64,000 bases of DNA from Cryobacterium sp. SO2. Its GTDB lineage: Bacteria > Actinomycetota > Actinomycetes > Actinomycetales > Microbacteriaceae. The translations under genes and the position numbers were made by a program. The stretch's first letter is position 1; each line of letters opens with the position of its first letter. The stretch lies in assembly GCF_026151165.2 (NCBI RefSeq), contig NZ_CP117849.1:1302001-1366000 (forward strand), in the 5' to 3' direction. The notes under the pieces are model-generated. The model saw only the letters and a program-made list of their open reading frames with translations. It was not told the origin of the DNA and did no database searches. Positions 1 to 8,272 of this stretch are shown one piece after another.

Positions 1-617
1 TCGTCGAGTTGGGCGCTCATCAGCCAGTTGCCCGAGTGCACGAGAGTGGATGCGGCGCCGAGCCTGGCGAGCCCGCCGGCGGCTTCGAGGCCGAGCAGTC
101 CGCCGCCGACAACCACGACGTTGGCCGGGCGACCCAGCCGTTCCTTGAGCCGGGCGACCTCGCCCACGAGGAAGTCGACGTCTTCGAGAGTGCGGTACAC
201 GTGGCCGGCCTCTGCACCGGGGATGGGCGGCACCGTGGCGGCCGAGCCGGTGGCGAAGACCAGATCGTCGTAGTCGATGCGCTCGCCGTCTTCGAGGGTG
301 ATGACCCGGGCATCCGCGTCGAGGCCGGTCACCTTGCTGCCGCTGCGGTAGCTGATCGACTCTGAGTCCCACAGAGTTGTGTCGCCGAGAGTGAGGTCTT
401 CGGAGTCGACGAGGCGGCGGGACAGCGCCACCCGGTCGTAGGGGAGGTGCGGCTCCTCGCCGAACACCGTCACGGTGTGGGCGGCGGAACCGGGCCCGGC
501 GGCCGTGGCGCGGGCGGCCATCGCCTCGGTGAACCGGTGGGCGGCGGGGCCGCCGCCGATCACCAGGACGCGTCGGGGCGTGCCGGAGTTATCCGAGGCG
601 GGGGTGACGTTGTCCAT
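1..617 (-). CDS. nirB: nitrite reductase large subunit NirB, N-terminal part (cut by window edge)
   Basis: The frame starts at ATG 617 and runs off the left edge, giving 205 residues. These are the FAD/NAD(P)H domain of assimilatory NADH-nitrite reductase, which in the full protein feeds electrons to a C-terminal siroheme/[4Fe-4S] centre that makes ammonium. Visible motifs are the FAD-binding VLVIGGGPAAHRF near residue 16, GEEPHLPYDRVALS near 60, the ATGSAATVPPIPG segment, and a second Rossmann motif VVVGGGLLGLEAAGG near 170, ending in the NirB-like LMSAQLDE. It is divergent from nirD, not upstream of it as in the usual nirBD operon. The siroheme domain lies outside the window, so another NirB-like FAD oxidoreductase is not excluded. 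Confidence 0.78.
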   Translation of the reverse strand, partial: MDNVTPASDNSGTPRRVLVIGGGPAAHRFTEAMAARATAAGPGSAAHTVTVFGEEPHLPYDRVALSRRLVDSEDLTLGDTTLWDSESISYRSGSKVTGLDADARVITLEDGERIDYDDLVFATGSAATVPPIPGAEAGHVYRTLEDVDFLVGEVARLKERLGRPANVVVVGGGLLGLEAAGGLARLGAASTLVHSGNWLMSAQLD

Positions 618-687
618 GGGAGGCCTTCCAGGTGGTGAGCTGTTCCGTCAGCCTAAAAGTCGGCGATTTCCCTACCGTGTCGCCGGA

Positions 688-757
688 GTAACGGAGTGTG
701 ACGGGCGCCTCACGCAGTGGGGGGAGCACTGAGAGGTCTTCGTTACGCGATCGTCAC
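688..757. promoter_or_regulatory. nirB-nirD divergent promoter with GTnAC boxes
   Basis: The gap between the two divergent starts holds GTAAC (688), GTGAC (698) and the pair GTTAC-n6-GTCAC (742-757). These resemble the actinobacterial GlnR half-sites (GTnAC-n6-GaAAC), though the second half is not canonical. A TTGACA at 795-800 could be a -35 element for nirD, but I see no good -10 downstream. GlnR control of nitrite reductase is well established in actinobacteria; assigning these boxes to it is inference. Confidence 0.35.
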
Positions 758-845
758 GGCCTCGCACGATGGCCGACACGCGGGCTGCTTACCGTTGACA
801 TCAGGACCAGCTCACCCCACTTGCTCACAACCACTGGAGGACCCC

Positions 846-1283
846 GTGCAGACAACCACCGACTCGCACGACTCCACCGGCACCGCCGCCGAGTGGACCA
901 GCGTGTGCGACTTCGACCGCCTCGAACCACTCTGGGGTGAGGCCGCGTTGATCGACGGCGTGCAGATCGCCCTCGTGCTACTCCCGGACGGCAGCCTCTT
1001 CGCGGTCTCCAACCAGGATCCGGCCACGGGCTCGTTCGTGATGAGCCGCGGCATCGTCGGGTCGCGCGGCGCCCGGCCCACCCTGGCTTCCCCCCTGCAC
1101 AAGCAGGTCTACGACCTCGAAACCGGCGAGTGCTTCACCTCGGCCGACTACGCACTGCGCACCTTCCCGGTGCGCGTCGACCACGGCACGGTTCAGATCC
1201 AGGTGCACGAACAGGCCCAGGTGAACGAAGAGGCTCAGCTGGGCACAGCGGCGCCCGTCGACGTGGAGTTCGCGGCCGCATGA
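846..1283 (+). CDS. nirD: nitrite reductase small subunit NirD
   Basis: This is a 145-residue Rieske-fold subunit that pairs with NirB in assimilatory nitrite reduction in the cytoplasm. The family signature is clear: SNQDPATGSFVMSRGIVG followed by PTLASPLHKQVYDLETG. As in other NirD proteins, the Cys/His ligands of a true Rieske cluster are absent. I chose GTG 846 because a CTGGAGG ribosome-binding site lies at 834-840; upstream in-frame starts add sequence that does not look like NirD. Its stop overlaps the start of the chelatase gene (ATGA), so the two are translationally coupled. Confidence 0.88.
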   Translation: MQTTTDSHDSTGTAAEWTSVCDFDRLEPLWGEAALIDGVQIALVLLPDGSLFAVSNQDPATGSFVMSRGIVGSRGARPTLASPLHKQVYDLETGECFTSADYALRTFPVRVDHGTVQIQVHEQAQVNEEAQLGTAAPVDVEFAAA

Positions 1284-2101
1284 TCAGCGTTCCGGTGCGC
1301 ACGGGCCCGGTGCGCACGGCCCAGAGGGGTCTCGCCCCGGTTCTGCTGGCGACCTCGCACGGCACCAGCGACCCGGCCGGCCAGCGCGCCGTGCTGGCCC
1401 TCGTCGAGGCCGTGGCCGCAGCGGCGCCGCAGCTCACCGTGGTGGGCGGCTATGTCGACGTGCAGAGCCCGGATGTGCCCACCTGCCTGGCCGGGATCGC
1501 CGCCGGTCCGGCCGAGGGCGGCAGTTCAGCCGACCGGCCCGTCGTGATCGTGCCGTTGCTGCTCTCGGCCGGGTACCACGTGCGGGTCGACCTCGCCGAG
1601 GCCGCCGCAGAGGCCGGCCAGCCCGTGCGGGTCACCGGGGCGCTCGGCCCCGATCCGCGGCTGGCGCGCATCCTCGCCGACAGGCTGTGCGAGCTCGACC
1701 TCCAGCGCGACGACACCGTGGTGCTCGCCGCCGCCGGTTCCACCGACGCGAACGCCGTCACCGACTGCCACACCCTCGGCGAACAGCTCGCCGTGGTTCT
1801 CGGCCGGCCCGTCACCGTCGGCTTCATCTCCGCCGCCCAGCCCCGCCTGGCCGACGCCGTGCTCACCGCCCGCGCCGGCGCACCCGGCCGGGTCGTGGTG
1901 GCCACCTATCTTTTGGCGCCCGGCTACTTCGCCGGCCTGGCCGAGAACTGCGGCGCGGATGCCGTGAGCCGCCCGCTGCTCGTAGACGGAGAAGCACCGC
2001 CGCGGCAACTCGTTGACGTGGTGCTCGACCTCTACGCGTCGGCCTCCCGGCTGGAGCAGGCGCTCGCCGGCCTGCCCTGGTCGTTCAGCCCCCGCCCCTG
2101 A
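1280..2101 (+). CDS. sirohydrochlorin chelatase (CbiX/SirB family)
   Basis: The 273-residue protein belongs to the CbiX/SirB chelatases that insert Fe2+ (or Co2+) into sirohydrochlorin, here presumably to make the siroheme of NirB. Evidence is the N-terminal LLATSHGTSDPAG with the metal-site His near residue 27, PLLLSAGYHVRVD near 95, and VVVATYLLAPGYFAG in the second half. ATG 1280 overlaps the nirD stop by four bases, which fixes the start and supports co-expression with nitrite reductase. The length fits the long, internally duplicated-like actinobacterial form. No separate methyltransferase (CysG/CobA) is in the window. Confidence 0.85.
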   Translation: MISVPVRTGPVRTAQRGLAPVLLATSHGTSDPAGQRAVLALVEAVAAAAPQLTVVGGYVDVQSPDVPTCLAGIAAGPAEGGSSADRPVVIVPLLLSAGYHVRVDLAEAAAEAGQPVRVTGALGPDPRLARILADRLCELDLQRDDTVVLAAAGSTDANAVTDCHTLGEQLAVVLGRPVTVGFISAAQPRLADAVLTARAGAPGRVVVATYLLAPGYFAGLAENCGADAVSRPLLVDGEAPPRQLVDVVLDLYASASRLEQALAGLPWSFSPRP

Positions 2102-2239
2102 CCAGTCGAGGCGACCGGGTCTGTGTGTGGCTCCCACTCGCTGGTCGAGCTCGTCGAGACTTCGTGACCTGCGTGTGTGTCGCGAGTTCCACTTCGACAG
2201 GCTCACCCCTGAGCGCCACCGCGCTCATGTGTCCGACAT

Positions 2240-2299
2240 GTAACAGCGGCCTATCAGAGCCACCCGGCGGGGGTGACAACACGGTGACCAAAAGGTAAC
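2240..2299 (+). promoter_or_regulatory. GlnR-like GTnAC box array upstream of narK
   Basis: Pentamers GTGAC (2273), GTGAC (2284) and GTAAC (2295) follow each other at exactly 11-bp spacing, and another GTAAC lies at 2240, three further 11-bp steps upstream. This periodicity matches the tandem GTnAC-n6-GaAAC half-sites bound by the nitrogen regulator GlnR. The array is about 95 bp before the narK start. The rest of the 291-bp gap after the chelatase gene shows no convincing gene. Confidence 0.5.
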
Positions 2300-2392
2300 T
2301 GACCCAGCCTTCCACCGAAACACCGGATGCGTAGCGTCAGTGTCACGCAGCCAGCGCAGCACTCCCGGCACCACATTCTTGAGGAGAACCTG

Positions 2393-3829
2393 ATGACCCC
2401 GACGACCAGCGCCCCACCCTCCCCGTTCGCCACGGACACAGTCGGCACCGACACAGCCGTCCCCGCCGCATCCGCCGAACTGGTGCACCGCCCGGGCCGG
2501 TGGATCGACAACTGGAACGCCGAGAACCCGACGCAGTGGGCCAATGGTGGCAAGGCCATCGCCTCCCGCAACCTCAAGTGGTCGATCTTCGCCGAGTTCC
2601 TCGGCTTCGTGATCTGGCAGCTCTGGAGCATCGTGGTGGTGCAGCTGCCCAATGCCGGCTTCACCTTCGACACCGGCCAGATCTTCTGGCTCATCTCGAT
2701 CCCCAGCCTGGTCGGCGCCACCCTGCGCTTCCCCTACACCTTCCTGGTGCCCAAGTTCGGTGGCCGCAACTGGACCATCATCTCCGCGGGCCTGCTGCTC
2801 ATCCCGTCGATCGCCCTCGGCTTCGCGGTGGGCAACCCGGAGACGCCGTTCCCGGTGATGCTGCTCATCGCCGCGCTCGCCGGCCTCGGCGGCGGCAACT
2901 TCGCCAGTTCGATGTCGAACATCACCTACTTCTACCCGCAGAGCCAGAAGGGCTGGGCACTCGGCCTGAACGCCGCCGGCGGCAACCTCGGTGCCGCCGT
3001 GGCCCAGCTGGTGGTGCCGATCGTGATCACCCTCGGCGCCCTCGGCACGCTCAACCTTCCGCTGGCCGGCTTCTTCTGGGTGCCGTTCATCCTGCTCGCC
3101 ATGTTCGGCGCCTGGAAGTACATGGACAACCTCTCCAGCGCGAAGGCCGACTTCGCCGGTTCGATCGCCGCCGTCAAGGAACCGCACCTCTGGATCCTCG
3201 CCTTCCTCTACATCGGCACCTTCGGTTCCTTCATCGGCTTCGCCAGCGTCTTCCCCAAGCTCATCGCCGATCAGTTCCCCGAGTTCTCCACCTTCCACGT
3301 CGTCTCGGCGTCGCTGTCGCTCGCCTTCCTCGGTGCCCTCACCGGCTCGCTGGCCCGCCCGTTCGGCGGCCGCCTGGCCGACCGCTTCGGCGGCGCCCTG
3401 GTCACGGTCTCGGCCTTCGCCGTGATGGCCGTCGGCGCGGTGCTGGTGAACCTGGTGCTGCCGCTGGGCAACTTCTGGCTGTTCCTGGTCACGTTCCTGC
3501 TCATCTTCGTCGCCACCGGCGTCGGCAACGGCTCCACCTACCGCATGATCCCCAGCGTCTTCGCCGCCAAGAGCGGGGTCGCGGATGCCCACAAGAACTC
3601 CGGCGACGTCAACACGCAGCGCAAGACCGCGGCGGCCCTCGGCCTCATCTCCGCGATCGGTGCCTACGGCGGATTCATCATCCCGCAGGTGCTCGGCTTC
3701 TCGAAGACCTCAACCGGTGACTACTCCAGCGCAATCTACGCCTTCGCCGGTGCCTACGTGGTGATGATGGCCGTCACCGCGTTCGTCTACCTCCGCCGGG
3801 GCTCCTCGGTGGCCGGCCACCGCATCTAA
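2393..3829 (+). CDS. narK: nitrate/nitrite transporter, NarK-type MFS
   Basis: This 478-residue major facilitator protein has about 12 hydrophobic spans and should import nitrate (and/or export nitrite). The nitrate signature is seen twice: GGGNFASSMSNITYFYPQ near residues 165-182, leading to GLNAAGGNLG, and GVGNGSTYRMIPSVF near 376. ATG 2393 is preceded by GAGGAG at 2381-2386; upstream in-frame sequence is not NarK-like. An N-terminal cytoplasmic stretch of roughly 55 residues precedes the first membrane span. It sits between nirD/chelatase and nasA, so the set forms a nitrate-assimilation locus. Confidence 0.92.
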   Translation: MTPTTSAPPSPFATDTVGTDTAVPAASAELVHRPGRWIDNWNAENPTQWANGGKAIASRNLKWSIFAEFLGFVIWQLWSIVVVQLPNAGFTFDTGQIFWLISIPSLVGATLRFPYTFLVPKFGGRNWTIISAGLLLIPSIALGFAVGNPETPFPVMLLIAALAGLGGGNFASSMSNITYFYPQSQKGWALGLNAAGGNLGAAVAQLVVPIVITLGALGTLNLPLAGFFWVPFILLAMFGAWKYMDNLSSAKADFAGSIAAVKEPHLWILAFLYIGTFGSFIGFASVFPKLIADQFPEFSTFHVVSASLSLAFLGALTGSLARPFGGRLADRFGGALVTVSAFAVMAVGAVLVNLVLPLGNFWLFLVTFLLIFVATGVGNGSTYRMIPSVFAAKSGVADAHKNSGDVNTQRKTAAALGLISAIGAYGGFIIPQVLGFSKTSTGDYSSAIYAFAGAYVVMMAVTAFVYLRRGSSVAGHRI

Positions 3830-3875
3830 CTCCCGCACAATCTCACCCCGCACCTCCCGCACCTCCCGCACATCC

Positions 3876-3936
3876 CGCGAAAGCGGTCGTGTGGTCGCCT
3901 CAGCACCGCCGAAGCAACCACATGGCCGCTCTCGCG
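3876..3936. repeat. imperfect palindrome, GCGAAAGCGG family
   Basis: The 61-bp sequence begins CGCGAAAGCGGTCGTGTGG and ends in CATGGCCGCTCTCGCG, so the two ends can pair with several mismatches. It lies just before nasA and is a diverged copy of the near-perfect hairpin at 48160-48215. It could be a REP-like element or shape the nasA leader RNA; I see nothing that decides. Confidence 0.7.
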
Positions 3937-3967
3937 GACTTGTATCGCACATTTGAAGGGCCACACC

Positions 3968-6136
3968 GTGAATGCCGTCGACACGCACTGCCCGTACTGC
4001 GCCCTGCAGTGCGCAATGACGCTCACGCCCGCCACGCTCACGCCCGTTTCGGCAGCCCCCACCCGACCCGCGGATGCGATCAGCCTCCCGGTCACCATCG
4101 CCGGCCGGGCCTTTCCCACCAACCGCGGCGGCCTCTGCAAGAAGGGCTGGACCGCGGCCGAACTGCTCGGCTCGGCCGACCGCATCCGCGAACCCATGCG
4201 GCGCCAGAGCGACGGCAGCTTCGCCCCGGTCTCCTGGGCAGACGCGCTCGACCTCATCGCCGAGAAGCTCCGCGCCGGCCGCGCCGAGTTCGGCGCCGAC
4301 TCCGTGGGGGTTTTCGGCGGTGGCGGTCTCACCAACGAGAAGGCCTATCAGCTGGGCAAGTTCACCCGGCTGGCCCTCGGCTCCTCCCGCATCGACTACA
4401 ACGGCCGGTTCTGCATGTCCAGCGCCGCCGCGGCCGGCAACCGGGCCTTCGGCCTCGACCGGGGCCTGCCGTTCCGGGTCGAGGACCTCGACGCGGCCGA
4501 CACCATCCTGATGCTCGGCTCCAATGTGGCCCAGACCATGCCGCCGTTCATCGGCCACCTCGACGGCGCCCGGCAGGCCGGCGGCCTCATCGTGGTCGAC
4601 CCGCGCCGCACGGCCACCGCCCGGCTCACCGACGACGGCGCCGGCATGCACGTGCAGCCGGCCCCCGGCACCGACCTGGTACTGCTGCTCGGCCTCACCC
4701 ACCTGGTCATCGCCGAACGCCTCGCCGACACCGACTACCTCGCTGGCCGCACCACCGGCTTCGACCAGCTGCGCTACAGCGTGGCCGGCTGGTACCCCCA
4801 GCGGGTGCAGGAGCACACCGGCGTTCCGGTCTGGCAGCTGCGCGACCTGGCCCGCCGGCTCGCCGCCGGGCGGGGCACCTACATCCTCACCGGCCGCGGC
4901 GTGGAGCAGCACGTGGACGGCACCGACACCGCAACGGCCGCCATCAACCTCGCCCTGGTGCTCGGCCTGGTCGGCACCGAGCACTCCGGTTACGGCACCC
5001 TCACCGGCCAGGGCAACGGGCAGGGCGGCCGCGAACACGGCCAGAAATGCGACCAGCTGCCCGGCTACCGCAAGATCACCGACCCAGCCGCCCGCGCGCA
5101 CGTTGCCGGGGTGTGGGGAGTGGAGCCGCACAGCATCCCCGGCGCGGGCATCCCCGCCGTCGAGCTGCTGGGCGCGCTCGGCATGCCAGGCGGCATCCGC
5201 ACCCTGCTCGTGCACGGCGCCAACGTCGTGGTCTCCGCGCCGGATGCCGACAGTGTGCGGCAGGGTCTGAAGAACCTCGATTTCCTCGTGGTCTGCGACT
5301 TCTTCTTCTCCGAGACGGCAGCCCTGGCGGACGTGGTGCTGCCGGTGACGCAGTGGGCCGAGGAGGAGGGCACGATGACCTCGCTCGAGGGCCGGGTTCT
5401 GCGCCGCCGACGCGCGATAGAACCGCCCGCCGGTGTGCGCAGCGAACTCTGGATCTTCCAGGAGCTGGCCAGCCGGCTGAACGCCCCCGGGGTCTACAGT
5501 GCCGTGCCCGGCGAGGTCTTCGACGAGCTCTGCCGGGCCTCGGCGGGCGGCATCGCCGACTACTCCGGCCTCGACTACGCCCTGCTCGACGCGGGGGAGC
5601 CGGCATACTGGCCCTACCCGGCCGGATCCGGCGGCACGCCGCGCCTCTTCCTCGAGAGATTCGCGCACGACGACGGCCGGGCGCGCATCGTGGCCGTCAC
5701 GGCCCGCTCCGTGACCGCGCCGGCTCAGACACAGGGCGCGCTCACCCTCATCACCGGCCGGCTGCTCGAGCACTACCAGTCCGGTGCCCAGACCCGACGG
5801 GTGCCGGAGCTCGCCGACGCACAACCGGAAGCGCGCATGCAGGTGCACCCCGCCACGGCCGCCGGGCTCGGCCTCGTCGACGGCGGCTGGGCCGAACTGG
5901 CCAACGAACGCGGCATCGTGCGCTGCCACGCGCAGCTGACTGCCGACATCCGGCCCGACACCGTGTTCCTGCCCTTCCACTTCCCCGCCGACCAGCGCGC
6001 CAACCTGCTCACGGCCGGGGCCACCGACCCGATCTCCGGCATGCCCGAGTTCAAGCGCACCGCCGTGCGGGTGCGGGCGATCGATGCCCCCGACCAACCG
6101 GCCACCGACCACGAGAGGGTGATGGCGGATGCCTGA
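3968..6136 (+). CDS. nasA: assimilatory nitrate reductase catalytic subunit
   Basis: This 722-residue cytoplasmic bis-MGD molybdoenzyme reduces nitrate to nitrite. An N-terminal [4Fe-4S] site is visible as C-x2-C-x3-C (residues 8, 11, 15) with the fourth Cys in GGLCKKGW near 57. Further family motifs are NGRFCMSSAAAAGNRAFG, the MGD-binding LGSNVAQTMPP, and GNGQGGREHGQKCDQLPGYR near 347-368, which is typical of NasA. I preferred GTG 3968, placed seven bases after GAAGGG (3955-3960), over TTG 3953 in the same frame. Its end overlaps the next gene by eight bases, implying one transcript. Confidence 0.92.
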   Translation: MNAVDTHCPYCALQCAMTLTPATLTPVSAAPTRPADAISLPVTIAGRAFPTNRGGLCKKGWTAAELLGSADRIREPMRRQSDGSFAPVSWADALDLIAEKLRAGRAEFGADSVGVFGGGGLTNEKAYQLGKFTRLALGSSRIDYNGRFCMSSAAAAGNRAFGLDRGLPFRVEDLDAADTILMLGSNVAQTMPPFIGHLDGARQAGGLIVVDPRRTATARLTDDGAGMHVQPAPGTDLVLLLGLTHLVIAERLADTDYLAGRTTGFDQLRYSVAGWYPQRVQEHTGVPVWQLRDLARRLAAGRGTYILTGRGVEQHVDGTDTATAAINLALVLGLVGTEHSGYGTLTGQGNGQGGREHGQKCDQLPGYRKITDPAARAHVAGVWGVEPHSIPGAGIPAVELLGALGMPGGIRTLLVHGANVVVSAPDADSVRQGLKNLDFLVVCDFFFSETAALADVVLPVTQWAEEEGTMTSLEGRVLRRRRAIEPPAGVRSELWIFQELASRLNAPGVYSAVPGEVFDELCRASAGGIADYSGLDYALLDAGEPAYWPYPAGSGGTPRLFLERFAHDDGRARIVAVTARSVTAPAQTQGALTLITGRLLEHYQSGAQTRRVPELADAQPEARMQVHPATAAGLGLVDGGWAELANERGIVRCHAQLTADIRPDTVFLPFHFPADQRANLLTAGATDPISGMPEFKRTAVRVRAIDAPDQPATDHERVMADA

Positions 6137-7922
6137 ACTGACCAACCCTGGGCCGACGGCCCCCGAGCGCATCGTCGTCGTCGGCTACGGCCCGGTGGGC
6201 GCGCGGTTCGTCGATGAAATCCTGCCGCTGGTGGAGGCCGGTCTGGCGGAGCTCACCGTGGTGGGCGCCGAGGCCGTGCACGCCTACAACCGGGTGCTCC
6301 TGGCCGACTACGCCGTGGGCAGCACCCACCGCGACGCCCTCGACCTCACCGACGGCGGGCGGGCGCGCGCCGCCGGCGCCACGATCCTCACCGGCACCAA
6401 CGTCACGTCGGTGAACCGCACCATCCGCACCGTCTCGCTGGGCGACGGCAGCACCCTGCCCTACGACAGGCTCGTGCTCGCCACCGGTGCGCGCGCCAAT
6501 GTGCCCACCCTCGACGGTGTCAAGCGGGTGCGCCGCGGCCTGATGAAGCCCGGTGCGGATGCCGGCGGCCTCGACTCCTCCGAGGCCCCGTTGCCCCGCG
6601 GCGTGAGCGCGCTCCGCGACCTGGCCGACGCCGCCACCGTGCTGGCCGCCGTGCAGGCCGGCAAACGCATCGTGGTGCTCGGCGCCGGGGTGCTCGGCAT
6701 GGAGATCGCCCTGGCCGCCGCGGCGGCCGGCGCGCAGGTGTGCGTGGTCTACCACGGCGAGATCCCGATGAACCGTAATCTCGACCGCGGCGCAGGCTCG
6801 GTGCTCACCCGTGCAGCCAGGCAGGCCGGCGTCGCCATGGTCAACCATGCCCGCGCCGAAAGCGTTTTGTTCCACCACGACGACGACGGCGTCGAGCGCT
6901 TCGAGGCGCTCATCTGCGCGGACGGCAAGCAGATCAGCGGCGACCTGCTGGTGCTCTCCTGCGGCGTGGGCGCCCGCACCGAACTCGCCCATCTGGCCGG
7001 CCTGCCCGTGTCGACGGGCATCCTGGTCGATGAGTCGTTGCAGAGCTGGGCGGATGCGTCCATCCACGCCATCGGCGACTGCGCACACGTGGCCGCCCGG
7101 CCCGCCGACGCCGACCTGGGCGCCGCCTGGAACGGCGCCAGGATGGCGCCGGCGGGTGGTCCGTCCGGCCTGATCGGGCCGGGCTGGCGCCAGGCCGACC
7201 GGCTGGCGGCGCGATTCACCGCCGAGATCACCGCCGGCATTCCCGCGGGCCGGGGCGCTCCGCGCACACCGGCGGTGGCGGGGATCGCAGACCACACGTC
7301 CGTCGGAACCGATGGCGGCAGTCTGGCGGCGGGCGACTCGGCCACCATCGCCGCGGAGCCGGCTGTCGCGGCCGAGCCCGGCGCATCCGTCGTGATGCTC
7401 AAGGCCGAGGGCATCGACGTGGTCGCCGCCGGTGACACCTCGGCCGACCCGTTCGACGCCGCCCTGGCCGAGACCGACGCGCACGCACACGGCTGCGCAG
7501 CCGGTGACCAGGCCCCGCTGGCCGTGGCACAGTGGGCGGACCCCGAGCACGGCCGTTACGTGAAGATGGTCACCCGCGGCGGCATCCTCACCGGGTTCGT
7601 CTGCGTGGGCATGCCGCGCACCGGCGCCGAACTCACCCTGCTGTTCGAGCGCGGCAGCGAACTGCCCGCCGACCGGTCGGTGCTGCTGCGCTTCGACGGC
7701 CCGGACTACGACCCGGCCGCCGCGGGAGACGCGTTTGCACCCGAGTCGACGGTGTGCTGGTGCAACGGCGTGACCGTCGAGGCGATCACCACCTCGGCGC
7801 GGGCCGGCAACGACACTGTGGCCTGCATTGGGGCGGCCACCCGCGCGGGTACCGGCTGCGGCGGCTGCAAGGGCCGTATCGGCGAGGTCCTCGAGCGCTT
7901 CGCGGCCCAGACTGTGGCCTGA
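6129..7922 (+). CDS. FAD/NAD(P)H oxidoreductase with BFD-like [2Fe-2S] domain, nitrate reductase electron donor
   Basis: The 597-residue protein resembles the N-terminal half of NirB and the NasB/NasC electron-transfer subunits: it should pass electrons from NAD(P)H through FAD and an iron-sulfur cluster to NasA. It has an FAD motif VVVGYGPVGARF near residue 15, an NAD motif VVLGAGVLGMEIA near 181, and a C-terminal bacterioferritin-associated-ferredoxin-like domain with CWC near 542-544 and CGGC near 577-580. A low-complexity Ala/Gly-rich linker (about 375-430) separates the parts. The start overlaps the end of nasA, which supports a two-protein nitrate reductase. Confidence 0.85.
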   Translation: MPELTNPGPTAPERIVVVGYGPVGARFVDEILPLVEAGLAELTVVGAEAVHAYNRVLLADYAVGSTHRDALDLTDGGRARAAGATILTGTNVTSVNRTIRTVSLGDGSTLPYDRLVLATGARANVPTLDGVKRVRRGLMKPGADAGGLDSSEAPLPRGVSALRDLADAATVLAAVQAGKRIVVLGAGVLGMEIALAAAAAGAQVCVVYHGEIPMNRNLDRGAGSVLTRAARQAGVAMVNHARAESVLFHHDDDGVERFEALICADGKQISGDLLVLSCGVGARTELAHLAGLPVSTGILVDESLQSWADASIHAIGDCAHVAARPADADLGAAWNGARMAPAGGPSGLIGPGWRQADRLAARFTAEITAGIPAGRGAPRTPAVAGIADHTSVGTDGGSLAAGDSATIAAEPAVAAEPGASVVMLKAEGIDVVAAGDTSADPFDAALAETDAHAHGCAAGDQAPLAVAQWADPEHGRYVKMVTRGGILTGFVCVGMPRTGAELTLLFERGSELPADRSVLLRFDGPDYDPAAAGDAFAPESTVCWCNGVTVEAITTSARAGNDTVACIGAATRAGTGCGGCKGRIGEVLERFAAQTVA

Positions 7923-7971
7923 GCGTCCAGCGCAGCCTTCCCCAGTCGCCGAGAGCTCCTGCGCCGAGCCA

Positions 7972-8111
7972 CCCTCCGCCGACTTGCTTCAAAGTGCCCC
8001 TTCAGCGCATCCGAAGGGGCGCTTTGGCGGAAGTCGGCGTAGCGCCCTCCGCCGACTTGCTTCAAAGTGCCCCTTCAGGGCATCCGAAGCGGCACTTTGG
8101 CGTAAGTCGCG
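7972..8111. repeat. tandem pair of 60-bp palindromic elements
   Basis: Two nearly identical copies (7978-8038 and 8051-8110) each begin GCCGACTTGCTTCAAAGTGC and end with a complementary arm ending in AAGTCG, with the loop around CATCC. Each can fold into a long hairpin with a GCCCCTTC/GAAGGGGC core. They fill most of the 350-bp gap between the electron-donor gene and the FdhF-type gene. The remaining part (8112-8272) is a leader with no gene that I can recognise. Confidence 0.85.
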
Positions 8112-8272
8112 CGGTGCCGTCAGGCGCTTCGCGGCCCAGAGTGTGCCCTGAACGTTGCCGAGTGCTTGCCGTGCGCCACGGATGCTGATAGCCCTGAAGG
8201 GGTAACTCCAGTGTTCTCCGGGTGCCGGCGCGCGAGCGCTCGGCGGTTCCGGCCGGTGAAGGGATTCCCAGG

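Noticed and set aside
3710..6172. 820-codon open frame antisense to nasA
   Set aside because: High-GC coding sequence leaves the opposite strand open; the translation is low-complexity Gly/Ala/Val/His-rich without any family motif, while the plus strand is unmistakably NasA.
8112..8272. Molybdenum cofactor riboswitch before the FdhF-type gene
   Set aside because: The leader is GC-rich and can fold, but I could not match it to the conserved parts of that riboswitch class.
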